Below are positions 1-5,616 of a stretch of DNA of 5,616 nucleotides, piece by piece. The DNA lies in contig JALZUI010000122.1 of the NCBI GenBank assembly GCA_023301545.1, positions 1 through 5,616 on the forward strand, given 5' to 3'. A program made the position numbers and the translations under genes. Positions within the stretch are counted from its first letter, which is position 1. The number at the start of each line of letters is the position of its first letter. The DNA is from Akkermansiaceae bacterium. Its GTDB lineage: Bacteria; Verrucomicrobiota; Verrucomicrobiia; Verrucomicrobiales; Akkermansiaceae. Under the pieces are notes generated by a model, which saw only the letters and a program-made list of their open reading frames with translations, was not told the DNA's origin and made no database searches.

Positions 1-119
1 TCGGCTAAGGGGACGTTGACCTGGTTTTCGTTGCGGAAGGTGCGTGTGATGAGCTCGCCGCTAGGGGTGGTAAGGGCAAGGGAGGCGGGCTCCGCTGAAG
101 TCTCAATAGCTAGGATCAT
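1..119 (-). CDS. tsaB: TsaB, t6A tRNA-modification protein (N-terminal fragment, runs off left edge)
   Basis: Read on the minus strand from ATG at 119-117, the frame is open to the window edge and gives about 39 residues starting MILAIETSAEPASLAL. This matches the start of TsaB (YeaZ): a short beta strand followed by the ASKHA-fold phosphate-1 segment, I-(E/D)-T-S. TsaD shares the fold but usually begins with IETSCDET, so TsaB is the better call. TsaB is the non-catalytic partner that, with TsaD and TsaE, transfers threonylcarbamoyl to A37 of ANN-decoding tRNAs in the cytoplasm. ATG 119 fits the family start. The frame stays open upstream to a stop at 212-210, but that stretch does not look like TsaB. 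No strong ribosome binding site is visible. The gene is divergent from fumC. The rest of the protein lies outside the window, so completeness cannot be judged. Confidence 0.85.
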   Translation of the reverse strand, partial: MILAIETSAEPASLALTTPSGELITRTFRNENQVNVPLA

Positions 120-287
120 AATAGGGAAATCTACTTCTACACTTCGTAATAAGATAGGGATAAAGGCAATAGAATTTTTTTCTGATTGCGCCAGGAGAAG
201 GGCAATGGATTACAGCAAGAAGTCTACTAAAGATGGCGATCTCAGTACGGATTTGACTTTGCGAATTGACCTGCTTAGGTTCGCGCC
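120..287. promoter_or_regulatory. Divergent tsaB-fumC intergenic region with possible fumC promoter
   Basis: These 168 bases separate the tsaB start (minus) from the fumC start (plus) and should hold promoters for both. On the plus strand TTGACT at 253-258 is followed, 17 bases later, by TAGGTT at 276-281, a poor -10 match. A second TTGAC copy lies at 266-270, 13 bases after the first. If the first pair is real, the fumC leader would be only a few bases long. No hairpin or riboswitch-like fold was recognised. The promoter assignment is an inference from consensus matching by eye. Confidence 0.3.
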
Positions 288-1688
288 ATGCCTAGACTAG
301 AAAAGGACTCGATGGGGGAAATGCAAGTTCCCGATGAAGCTTTATACGGAGCTTCTACACAGCGTGCGGTATTAAACTTCCCTGTCTCGCACGAGCCTGT
401 TGAAGAAGGAATGGTAAAGGCTTACGGGCTCATTAAATGGGCTGCTGCTCGTGCTAATGGTGAGCTAGGAGTAGTTGCGAAGGAGAAGACAAAGCTGATC
501 GAACAAGCGGCCGAAGAAGTCTTCGAAGGCAAGCTGACCGAGCATTTTCCCGTAGATGTTTACCAAACGGGATCCGGAACCTCTAGTAATATGAATGCGA
601 ACGAGGTCATCGCTAACCGCGCGGCATTGATCGCAGGGGTGGCTCTGAATGCGACTAAGGATGATAAGCCCGTGCACCCAAATGATGACGTTAACCAATC
701 GCAGTCCTCTAATGATACCTTTCCTACCGCGATGCACATTGCGGCAGGAACAGCGCTCAAGCACGACTTGATTCCTTCGCTGCAAGGGCTTCAAAAATCA
801 CTACAGGCAAAAGCAGTGGAGTTTCATGATGTTCTCAAGATCGGAAGAACGCACCTTATGGATGCTACTCCAGTGCGTCTCGGGCAAGAGTTTGGCGCGT
901 ATGCTCGCCAGTTAGAGCTTTCTGTTAAGCGCGCGAATAAGGCGCTCGATGCAATCCTAGAGCTTCCTCTGGGTGGAACCGCAGTCGGTTCCGGCCTTAA
1001 CTGTGACCCTAAATTTGCGCCGATCGCAATTGACTTCATCGCTACTAAAACGGGGATTGATTTTGTAGAAGCGAGCGACCACTTTGAAGCCCAAGCGGCT
1101 AAAGATGCGCTAGTCGAATGTCACGGACAGCTTAACACGATCGCAACCTCCCTTTTTAAAGTAGCAAACGATATTCGCCTCCTCGGGTCTGGACCACGTT
1201 GTGCCATCGGTGAGCTTTCGCTTCCTGCTACGCAGCCGGGCTCGTCGATCATGCCAGGGAAGGTTAACCCAGTAATGAGTGAAGCAGTTACGATGGTTAG
1301 TGCTCGCGTCTTTGGTAACCAATCGACGGTTACTTGGGCAGGTGCTAACGGGCACTTTGAGCTCAATGTTTTCATGCCAGTAATGATTAAGGCGATCCTA
1401 GAATCGATTCGATTACTCTCCAATGTCTCCGCTGTGTTCCAAGAAAAATGCGTCGACGGAATCGTAGCAAACAAAGAACGCTGTAATAGCTTGATCGAAT
1501 TCTCATTGTCGATGGTGACTTCACTCGCCCCAGTGATTGGATATGACCCAGCCACTAAGATTGCAAAGGAAAGTGTTACCTCTGGCCGTACGGTTAGAGA
1601 ACTCTGCCTAGAGCGTCTAGAAGAACTAGAAATTACAGAGGAGCAACTAACCAGCGCTCTAGATCCGGCCACAATGGCAGGAGGTTAA
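288..1688 (+). CDS. fumC: Class II fumarate hydratase (fumarase C)
   Basis: This enzyme reversibly hydrates fumarate to (S)-malate in the TCA cycle. It belongs to the cytosolic, homotetrameric, iron-independent fumarase/aspartase superfamily. The 466 residues match the usual length of about 460-470. The N-terminal EKDSMGEMQVP (5-15) is the family opening, so ATG 288 is supported; an in-frame stop at 276-278 excludes a longer form. Visible motifs are GSGTSSNMNANEV (95-107), HPNDDVNQSQSSND (130-143), GRTHLMDATP (186-195, His189 equivalent to the E. coli active-site His188) and the signature GSSIMPGKVNP (318-328, with Ser320 as likely catalytic serine). Aspartase is the main alternative, but the C-terminal half (IGYDPATKIAKES) is typical of fumarase. 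The SD is weak (AGG at 277-279). It is a single-gene unit closed by a strong terminator, with tsaB divergent upstream. All catalytic motifs are intact. Confidence 0.95.
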   Translation: MPRLEKDSMGEMQVPDEALYGASTQRAVLNFPVSHEPVEEGMVKAYGLIKWAAARANGELGVVAKEKTKLIEQAAEEVFEGKLTEHFPVDVYQTGSGTSSNMNANEVIANRAALIAGVALNATKDDKPVHPNDDVNQSQSSNDTFPTAMHIAAGTALKHDLIPSLQGLQKSLQAKAVEFHDVLKIGRTHLMDATPVRLGQEFGAYARQLELSVKRANKALDAILELPLGGTAVGSGLNCDPKFAPIAIDFIATKTGIDFVEASDHFEAQAAKDALVECHGQLNTIATSLFKVANDIRLLGSGPRCAIGELSLPATQPGSSIMPGKVNPVMSEAVTMVSARVFGNQSTVTWAGANGHFELNVFMPVMIKAILESIRLLSNVSAVFQEKCVDGIVANKERCNSLIEFSLSMVTSLAPVIGYDPATKIAKESVTSGRTVRELCLERLEELEITEEQLTSALDPATMAGG

Positions 1689-1704
1689 GGTTGAACGAAT
1701 TATT

Positions 1705-1737
1705 AGGCTCCCTGTTTTCGACAGGGAGCCTTTTTTT
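1705..1737 (+). terminator. Rho-independent terminator of fumC
   Basis: An 11-base perfect stem (1705-1715 with 1721-1731, core GGCTCCCTG/CAGGGAGCC) closes a 5-base loop, TTTCG. A run of seven T follows at 1731-1737. It begins 17 bases after the fumC stop. There is no A-run on the 5' side, so it should work for plus-strand transcripts only. It separates fumC from the acpH-ispD-mrp group. Confidence 0.92.
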
Positions 1738-1762
1738 GTGGTTAGAATTAGGATTCTGTAAT
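1735..1762 (+). promoter_or_regulatory. Possible promoter of the acpH-ispD-mrp unit
   Basis: TGTAAT at 1757-1762 matches the TATAAT -10 box at five of six positions. It lies directly after the fumC terminator and 11 bases before the acpH ATG. The -35 side is poor: TTGTGG at 1736-1741 gives a short 15-base spacer. The acpH leader would be very short. A promoter is expected here because a strong terminator precedes a new gene group, but the exact boxes are an inference. Confidence 0.3.
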
Positions 1763-1773
1763 AGAAATTGCGT

Positions 1774-2355
1774 ATGAATTTCTTGGCTCATTTTTACCTA
1801 GCGAACCCTACGGCGGCTTCACGCGCAGGGAACTTCCTGGGAGACTACATTACTGGGACTCCTGAGAGCCTGGCGGAAGTTTTACCAGCTGAGTTATTGG
1901 AAGGGATCATTATGCATCGCCGAATCGATGCGCTTACGGATTCACATGCTAATTTCGCTGAGGCTAAAGTCCTCTTAGGTCCAGAACGCAGACGGTTTGC
2001 GGGAATTATCCTCGATATGTTCACCGATCACTTTTTGGCACGAAACTGGGAACAATATTCAGAGCTAACCCTCGCGAAATTCTCGGAACAGGTTAATGAT
2101 GAGCTCCACCAATATTGGCAGTTCTTTCCCGAAAATGCTAAGAGAGAAGCGGAGTCTATGATCGATAATCAGTGGTTCCAACGCTACCAAACGATTGAAG
2201 GCTTAGAGCAAAGCCTAACAGGGATCAGCAGGAGCCGAAAAAACTTCGACCCCATTGCGAACAGTAGTGAAAACCTGCGAGCACATTACGATCAATACCA
2301 GCTCCTCTGCACCGAGCTCTTGGCTGGGGTGAAGGCAGAAATTCATAATTTTTGA
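1774..2355 (+). CDS. acpH: Acyl carrier protein phosphodiesterase (AcpH family)
   Basis: AcpH removes the 4'-phosphopantetheine group from holo-ACP, giving apo-ACP, in the cytoplasm. It acts opposite to AcpS in turning over the fatty-acid carrier. The 193 residues match the family length. Motifs, counted from ATG 1774, are MNFLAHFYLA at the very start (the E. coli protein begins MNFLAHLHLA), GNFLGDY (19-25), MHRRIDALTD (47-56) and LDMFTDHFLARNW (80-92). The conserved His and Asp residues of these motifs are thought to hold the catalytic metal in this HD-like fold. An in-frame TTG at 1768 adds only two residues, so ATG 1774 is preferred because it fits the family start exactly. No Shine-Dalgarno sequence is evident. 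It is the first gene of a probable acpH-ispD-mrp unit, 36 bases before ispD. Function is by family resemblance; activity in distant homologues is less certain than in E. coli. Confidence 0.87.
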   Translation: MNFLAHFYLANPTAASRAGNFLGDYITGTPESLAEVLPAELLEGIIMHRRIDALTDSHANFAEAKVLLGPERRRFAGIILDMFTDHFLARNWEQYSELTLAKFSEQVNDELHQYWQFFPENAKREAESMIDNQWFQRYQTIEGLEQSLTGISRSRKNFDPIANSSENLRAHYDQYQLLCTELLAGVKAEIHNF

Positions 2356-2391
2356 TCGCCAGTAGTGCAGTTTATAGGGTTAAAAGAGCGT

Positions 2392-3045
2392 ATGCTTTCT
2401 GCTATCATCGTCGCCGCGGGATCTAGTCGCCGCATGGGGTTTGATAAATTACTCGCTCCATTGGGCGGTTCTTGTGTACTAGCCCAGACAATTCAATGCT
2501 TTCAGGAATCTCCTGAGATTAGCGAAATCATCCTCGTTTGTCCTTCTGAGCGCTTTGCGGAGCTTGGTGTGACAGCCTCTTGTAATATGGTGCGAGTAGA
2601 TGGCGGGGCAGAGCGCCATGATTCGGTGAAAGCCGGGCTGCAAGCGCTTTCCGTAGACTCCAAATACGTCGCGATCCACGATGGTGCGCGTCCTCTGGTG
2701 TCCAAGGCGGCAATCGCGCTATGTTATGAAACAGCGCAGCAAACGCAAGCCGCGACCCTAGCCCGTCCCGCGACCGAAACGATTAAACGGGCAACCGATG
2801 AGCAACTCGTTACGGAGTCTCTCGATCGTGAGAATCTATGGTTTATGGAAACCCCGCAAATTTTTGAAATAGGATTGATTAAAGAGGCTTACCGGGAGGT
2901 TGAGGCCCGTAATGAACTTGTTACCGACGAGGTTTCAGCCCTCCAACTCCTCGGGCAAGCCACAACCTTAGTAACTTCCCCTTGCTTCAACCCAAAAATA
3001 ACGTACCCTGCTGATCTTGAATTGGCTCAAAAATTCATTAGCTAA
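2392..3045 (+). CDS. ispD: 2-C-methyl-D-erythritol 4-phosphate cytidylyltransferase
   Basis: IspD couples MEP with CTP to form CDP-methylerythritol and pyrophosphate, the third step of the non-mevalonate isoprenoid pathway, in the cytoplasm. From ATG 2392 it has 217 residues, slightly shorter than E. coli IspD (236). It shows the nucleotidyltransferase loop AAGSSRRMG (8-16) with Lys19 following, DGGAERHDSV (70-79), HDGARP (96-101), ETIKR (129-133), LDRENLW (144-150), TPQ (154-156), TDE (178-180) and NPKIT (200-204). The Arg of LDRENLW and the Lys of NPKIT match substrate-binding R157 and K213 of the E. coli enzyme. A GTG at 2365 would add nine residues not expected in the family; ATG 2392 also has a purine-rich AAAAGAG just upstream (2382-2388). 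ispF, often fused or adjacent, is absent here; mrp follows after nine bases. Everything needed for activity appears present. Confidence 0.95.
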   Translation: MLSAIIVAAGSSRRMGFDKLLAPLGGSCVLAQTIQCFQESPEISEIILVCPSERFAELGVTASCNMVRVDGGAERHDSVKAGLQALSVDSKYVAIHDGARPLVSKAAIALCYETAQQTQAATLARPATETIKRATDEQLVTESLDRENLWFMETPQIFEIGLIKEAYREVEARNELVTDEVSALQLLGQATTLVTSPCFNPKITYPADLELAQKFIS

Positions 3046-3054
3046 CGCTCTATC

Positions 3055-4122
3055 ATGACCGAACAACAGATCAAAGACACCTTAGGGACAGTCAAATACC
3101 CTGGATTTTCTCGCGACATTGTCTCCTTTGGACTCGTTAAGGAAATTACGATTGCGGACCAACTGGTCACTATCAACTTACAAGTGCAAACGACGGATCC
3201 TGCCGTGCCTGAACAAATTTTCAAATCGTGTCAAGAGGCGCTGGGTGCAGCAGATGATAGCTATACCTATAAAGTGAATGTTGACGTGCAAGCGCCAGCT
3301 CAAGCATCAGGGAATACTCAATCAGGAGGCGCGGGCGGTAAGTCTGGGCTGCCTGGCGTGAAGTCCATCATCGCGGTAGCCTCAGGTAAAGGTGGAGTAG
3401 GTAAATCAACGACTACGGCTAACCTCGCAATTGCGCTTCAAAAACAAGGCCTTAAGGTAGGGATCTGTGACTGTGACCTATATGGCCCTTCTATCGCGCA
3501 CATGTTCGGGGCTGATGACCAGCAACCTTCCGCTACGGCAGATGATCAAATCATTCCGATTAAGGCTCATGGAATCACATTGATGTCTATGGGGTTTCTC
3601 CTCAATCAAGATTCACCAGTGATTGTGCGGGGGCCATTGGCGACCCGTTACATCCAGCAATTCCTCAGGCAAGTAGAATGGGGCGAGCTTGACGTCCTCC
3701 TTCTCGATCTCCCTCCGGGGACTGGTGACATTCAGCTTACGATCGTACAAACGGTTTCGCTAGATGGTTCCATTATCGTTACCACTCCACAGGAAATCGC
3801 CCTCATTGACGCTCGTAAGGCCATCTCGATGTTCTCGAAAGTTAATGTTCCCATCCTTGGTTTGATCGAGAACATGGCCTACTTTATCTGCGCCCACGGA
3901 GAGAAGTACCAAATTTTTGGTAAAGGCGGTGGAGAAGCCGAAGCGAAGCGTCTGAAAATTCCATTCCTCGCAGCGATTCCCATTGATCCAACTACTTGTG
4001 AAGCTGGAGATGACGGAACGCCTATTGCTCTGGCGTCACCAAACAGCTCAGTTCCCTCAGAAGCCTTCCATAAGGCTGCGGCGAAGCTCACCGAAACAAT
4101 GAGTAAAGAGCGAGCTCAATAG
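3055..4122 (+). CDS. mrp: Mrp/ApbC/Nbp35-family iron-sulfur cluster carrier ATPase with N-terminal MIP18 (DUF59) domain
   Basis: Mrp proteins are cytosolic P-loop ATPases that bind and transfer 4Fe-4S clusters to apo-enzymes. This 355-residue protein has the usual bacterial layout: a MIP18/DUF59 domain (about 1-78, with SRDIVSFGLV at 19-28), an Ala/Gly/Ser/Gln-rich linker (about 80-100), then the ATPase domain. The deviant Walker A GKGGVGKS is at 111-118, switch I DCDLYGPS at 139-146, and the Walker B/switch II segment LLLDLPPGTGD at 215-225. ENMAYFIC (272-279) marks the cluster-binding region. Oddly, the canonical CPxC there is reduced to C-A-H-G, leaving only Cys279. Switch I, usually DADIYGPS, is preceded and interrupted by cysteines (Cys138, Cys140). 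The start follows ispD by nine bases with no Shine-Dalgarno, so translation is probably coupled. A strong hairpin follows the stop. The family call is secure; cluster-transfer ability is less so given the cysteine change. Confidence 0.95.
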   Translation: MTEQQIKDTLGTVKYPGFSRDIVSFGLVKEITIADQLVTINLQVQTTDPAVPEQIFKSCQEALGAADDSYTYKVNVDVQAPAQASGNTQSGGAGGKSGLPGVKSIIAVASGKGGVGKSTTTANLAIALQKQGLKVGICDCDLYGPSIAHMFGADDQQPSATADDQIIPIKAHGITLMSMGFLLNQDSPVIVRGPLATRYIQQFLRQVEWGELDVLLLDLPPGTGDIQLTIVQTVSLDGSIIVTTPQEIALIDARKAISMFSKVNVPILGLIENMAYFICAHGEKYQIFGKGGGEAEAKRLKIPFLAAIPIDPTTCEAGDDGTPIALASPNSSVPSEAFHKAAAKLTETMSKERAQ

Positions 4123-4130
4123 CCCTCCAT

Positions 4131-4163
4131 AAAAAAGCCACCTCGATTGAGGTGGCTTTTTTT
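4131..4163. terminator. Bidirectional rho-independent terminator between convergent genes
   Basis: A 14-base perfect stem (4131-4144 with 4149-4162, core GCCACCTC/GAGGTGGC) closes a GATT loop. It has six A on the 5' side and seven T on the 3' side (4157-4163), so it can end transcription from both directions. It lies 8 bases past the mrp stop and 21 bases past the end of the minus-strand barrel gene, within a 62-base convergent gap. Confidence 0.93.
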
Positions 4164-4184
4164 ATACTATCTTAGCTTCCAGAA

Positions 4185-4841
4185 TCAGAAGTAGAAGCGA
4201 GCTCCGAAATCGATAAAGCGGTCATCAATCGGGGTTCCCGAAAAGTCTCCTTCATCGAAATCTGATGATTTGACCCAGCGGTACTGAGTGTAGAATGAGA
4301 GGGAGGAGGTGACTTCGTACTCCAAACCGATCGAGTATTGGTAGCCAAACACGACTTCCTGAGCAGAAAGAGAGCTGTTGGTGGCGCTTTGCGTAGTGGC
4401 AGTCGTATTGACTCCTTCGACATCAGAATAAAAGGCTCCAATTCCTCCTGAGATATAAATTGTAAAACCAGCACCTACTTCATACCCGTAACGTAGGTTA
4501 GCGAGGAGGCCGATTGTTTGCGCTTCGATCTCTCCATTAGGGGAAGAAAATTCGGATTCGGTACCGAGGAGTTCAGCGCTGAGGGCGAAGTAACTCTTTC
4601 TATCAATCATGTTTTTGCCACCAAACTCTAAGGAATAAAGTCGGTCTCCCTGTAAATCGTAATCAGAGTTTAATCCCGTGAAAGAGGCTTCTCCATCACT
4701 ACCTGAACCAAAGCTACCACCGATATATAAATCATACTTAGATATCCCGGAGGATTTCTGTTTGAAGGGGAACGATGCGTATTGTGCACTAGTGAGGCTC
4801 ATACTTGCCAAGCCGATTAGAAAAATGAGGGAAAGATTCAT
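4185..4841 (-). CDS. Predicted 8-stranded outer-membrane beta-barrel protein, function unknown
   Basis: A small exported protein of 218 residues when read from ATG 4841. Residues 1-19 form a hydrophobic signal sequence (NLSLIFLIGLASMSLTSA) with likely cleavage at TSA|QY. It lacks the usual N-terminal Lys/Arg; an in-frame TTG at 4877 would add 12 residues including one Lys, so the start is not settled. The mature part holds eight segments of alternating polar and aromatic/hydrophobic residues, at about 35-45, 68-77, 83-93, 108-121, 126-139, 163-177, 181-192 and 209-218. It ends GARFYF: a C-terminal Phe after an alternating strand is the usual BAM recognition signal. Size and strand count fit the OmpA-barrel/OmpX/OmpW class, but no family-specific motif was recognised and no OmpA-like peptidoglycan domain follows. 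The long linker between strands 5 and 6 (about 141-161) is Thr/Ser/Asn/Gln-rich, as in an exposed loop. The other minus-strand gene ends 52 bases upstream. Confidence 0.77.
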   Translation of the reverse strand: MNLSLIFLIGLASMSLTSAQYASFPFKQKSSGISKYDLYIGGSFGSGSDGEASFTGLNSDYDLQGDRLYSLEFGGKNMIDRKSYFALSAELLGTESEFSSPNGEIEAQTIGLLANLRYGYEVGAGFTIYISGGIGAFYSDVEGVNTTATTQSATNSSLSAQEVVFGYQYSIGLEYEVTSSLSFYTQYRWVKSSDFDEGDFSGTPIDDRFIDFGARFYF

Positions 4842-4893
4842 ATCAATTAATTTTCCATGACTGAGGGGTTGAATCAATCAAAATCGAACATGC

Positions 4894-5583
4894 CTAGTTA
4901 GTAGGGTTATCGATATCGTGGTCAATGTCCCTATCAATTTCGACCTTAATGTGTTCACCTTCATTAGCCTTACTGTATGTGAAGTGCATTCTGTAGTAGC
5001 TATCTTTTCGGCCTTTAAAGGTCATAGATTGAGTGGGTGAGCGGTAACCCGAAAGCCACCAAAACGAATTTTGCGTTTTGTTGTACTTAATAGGGGTGGA
5101 GTTGTATTTACCTAATACTTGTTCTTCGAGAATAGTTAGAAGTTTTTTAGTCGATATGACATGAATATTTCTCGAGCTCTTGGCTAGAGCTCTCGTAATA
5201 GTCTTCATGCTTTGTGTTAAAGTGACATCTTTAAAGATCGTAAACTCATAGCCTATAGTAATGAGTTCGGCTAACTCCCCATTATCAAATGTCCATTCTT
5301 GCTCATGAATAGAGGGCGTAAGCATTACGATGTGAAGATTGCCTTCAGAGTCAGCTTCTCCACCAGCGAGTAAAGTTTCTCCATATTCAACGTGGACTTT
5401 TTTAGCAGACGCATTCGTTGTTAACACGCCGAATATGAGGAAGTTAAGGGCCAAGAGGCGTATGACTAATGGTTTAAACGTTATCAAGGTCTTTGATGGT
5501 CCCGAGAGGGTAGGCGGGACGTCCGTTCCAAGCATGGATCTTTTACTGGTCAGCGGAGAAAGTATTTTGCTTTTGTTTTTCAT
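4894..5583 (-). CDS. Hypothetical exported protein with acidic D-x-D tail
   Basis: I do not recognise this protein. From ATG 5583 it has 229 residues. A hydrophobic segment at 39-55 followed by TTNASA|KK (55-62) looks like a signal peptide with cleavage after Ala60, so the mature part should be periplasmic, surface or secreted. The 38-residue Ser/Thr/Lys-rich stretch before it is unusually long. ATG 5535 (residue 17) or TTG 5487 (residue 33, giving a normal 28-residue signal) are alternative starts, and the frame is also open through 5616, so a start outside the window cannot be excluded. The mature part is mixed alpha/beta in appearance, with a polar basic middle (about 127-170), a conserved-looking NSFWWLSGYRSP (172-183), and an acidic end, VEIDRDIDHDIDN (214-226). 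It has no cysteine, so no disulfides or lipoprotein lipobox. The DNA is AT-rich compared with the left half. It may be co-transcribed with the barrel gene 52 bases downstream; no terminator lies between. Confidence 0.7.
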   Translation of the reverse strand: MKNKSKILSPLTSKRSMLGTDVPPTLSGPSKTLITFKPLVIRLLALNFLIFGVLTTNASAKKVHVEYGETLLAGGEADSEGNLHIVMLTPSIHEQEWTFDNGELAELITIGYEFTIFKDVTLTQSMKTITRALAKSSRNIHVISTKKLLTILEEQVLGKYNSTPIKYNKTQNSFWWLSGYRSPTQSMTFKGRKDSYYRMHFTYSKANEGEHIKVEIDRDIDHDIDNPTN

Positions 5584-5616
5584 GAAAAATAAACGAGATG
5601 TTTTCACAAACAAGGA

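Noticed and set aside
16..300. A 94-codon plus-strand open frame at the left edge
   Set aside because: It is antisense to the tsaB start, crosses the divergent intergenic region and overlaps the fumC start. The protein has no recognisable character, while the opposite strand reads as a clear TsaB N-terminus.
465..794. Minus-strand frames over the fumC catalytic region (also 560-760, 824-1039, 1110-1355)
   Set aside because: All lie antisense within fumC, with no start signals or recognisable protein features.
1121..1672. A 183-codon minus-strand open frame inside fumC
   Set aside because: fumC is unambiguous across this region with all family motifs. The antisense translation is Ser/Arg-rich and low in complexity, as expected for the shadow of a conserved gene.
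2479..2713. Three overlapping short minus-strand frames inside ispD, and similar ones at 3042-3224 and 3879-4091 in mrp
   Set aside because: They are antisense shadows of well-identified genes. Several overlap one another in different frames, which is typical of chance open frames.
4172..4474. A 100-codon minus-strand frame overlapping the end of the barrel gene
   Set aside because: It is out of frame with the barrel gene, whose signal peptide, strand pattern and C-terminal Phe make it the real reading frame.
5174..5192. Inverted repeat GAGCTCT-tggct-AGAGCTC
   Set aside because: A 7-base stem inside the exported protein gene, with no following T-run on either strand. It encodes the ordinary segment RALAKSS, so it is most likely chance.
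1..5616. Search for CRISPR repeats, tRNA or rRNA genes, transposase fragments, toxin-antitoxin pairs and phage genes
   Set aside because: None was seen: no regularly spaced repeats, no cloverleaf-like sequence with a T-loop signature, and no terminal inverted repeats or transposase motifs.

Overview
The window looks like chromosomal housekeeping DNA from a Gram-negative bacterium. It encodes class II fumarase, the non-mevalonate isoprenoid enzyme IspD, a Mrp-type iron-sulfur ATPase, an acyl-carrier-protein phosphodiesterase, and a small outer-membrane beta-barrel that ends in phenylalanine, which implies an outer membrane and a BAM machinery. Base composition is mixed: moderate GC in the conserved genes and clearly AT-rich at the right end. 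Clear Shine-Dalgarno sequences are scarce. A Verrucomicrobiota-like lineage (Opitutae) would fit, but that is a weak inference from general impression; no marker in the window proves it.

Left edge (1-287): the first about 39 codons of a minus-strand tsaB (tRNA t6A modification) run off the left end. A 168-base intergenic stretch separates it from the divergent fumC. fumC (288-1688, plus) is complete and is followed by a strong rho-independent hairpin (1705-1737).

Centre (1774-4122, plus): three tightly packed genes, acpH, ispD and mrp, lie between two strong terminators and probably form one transcription unit. They join ACP prosthetic-group turnover, the CTP-dependent step of the MEP pathway, and iron-sulfur cluster handling. 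Two MEP enzymes outside this window (IspG, IspH) are 4Fe-4S proteins, so a functional link is conceivable but not shown. The Mrp protein has a non-canonical cysteine pattern: the usual C-terminal CxxC is reduced to one cysteine, and a Cys-x-Cys sits beside the switch I aspartate.

Right part (4185-5616, minus): after a bidirectional terminator (4131-4163) come two exported proteins on the opposite strand. One is a predicted 8-stranded outer-membrane barrel. The other, upstream of it, is a secreted or periplasmic protein of unknown function with an acidic D-x-D tail. They may be co-transcribed. This part is more AT-rich and less conserved than the rest. I see no RNA gene, CRISPR array, insertion sequence or phage element. 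The nearest thing to something undescribed is the exported pair at the right and the cysteine rearrangement in Mrp; neither amounts to a clear new system.
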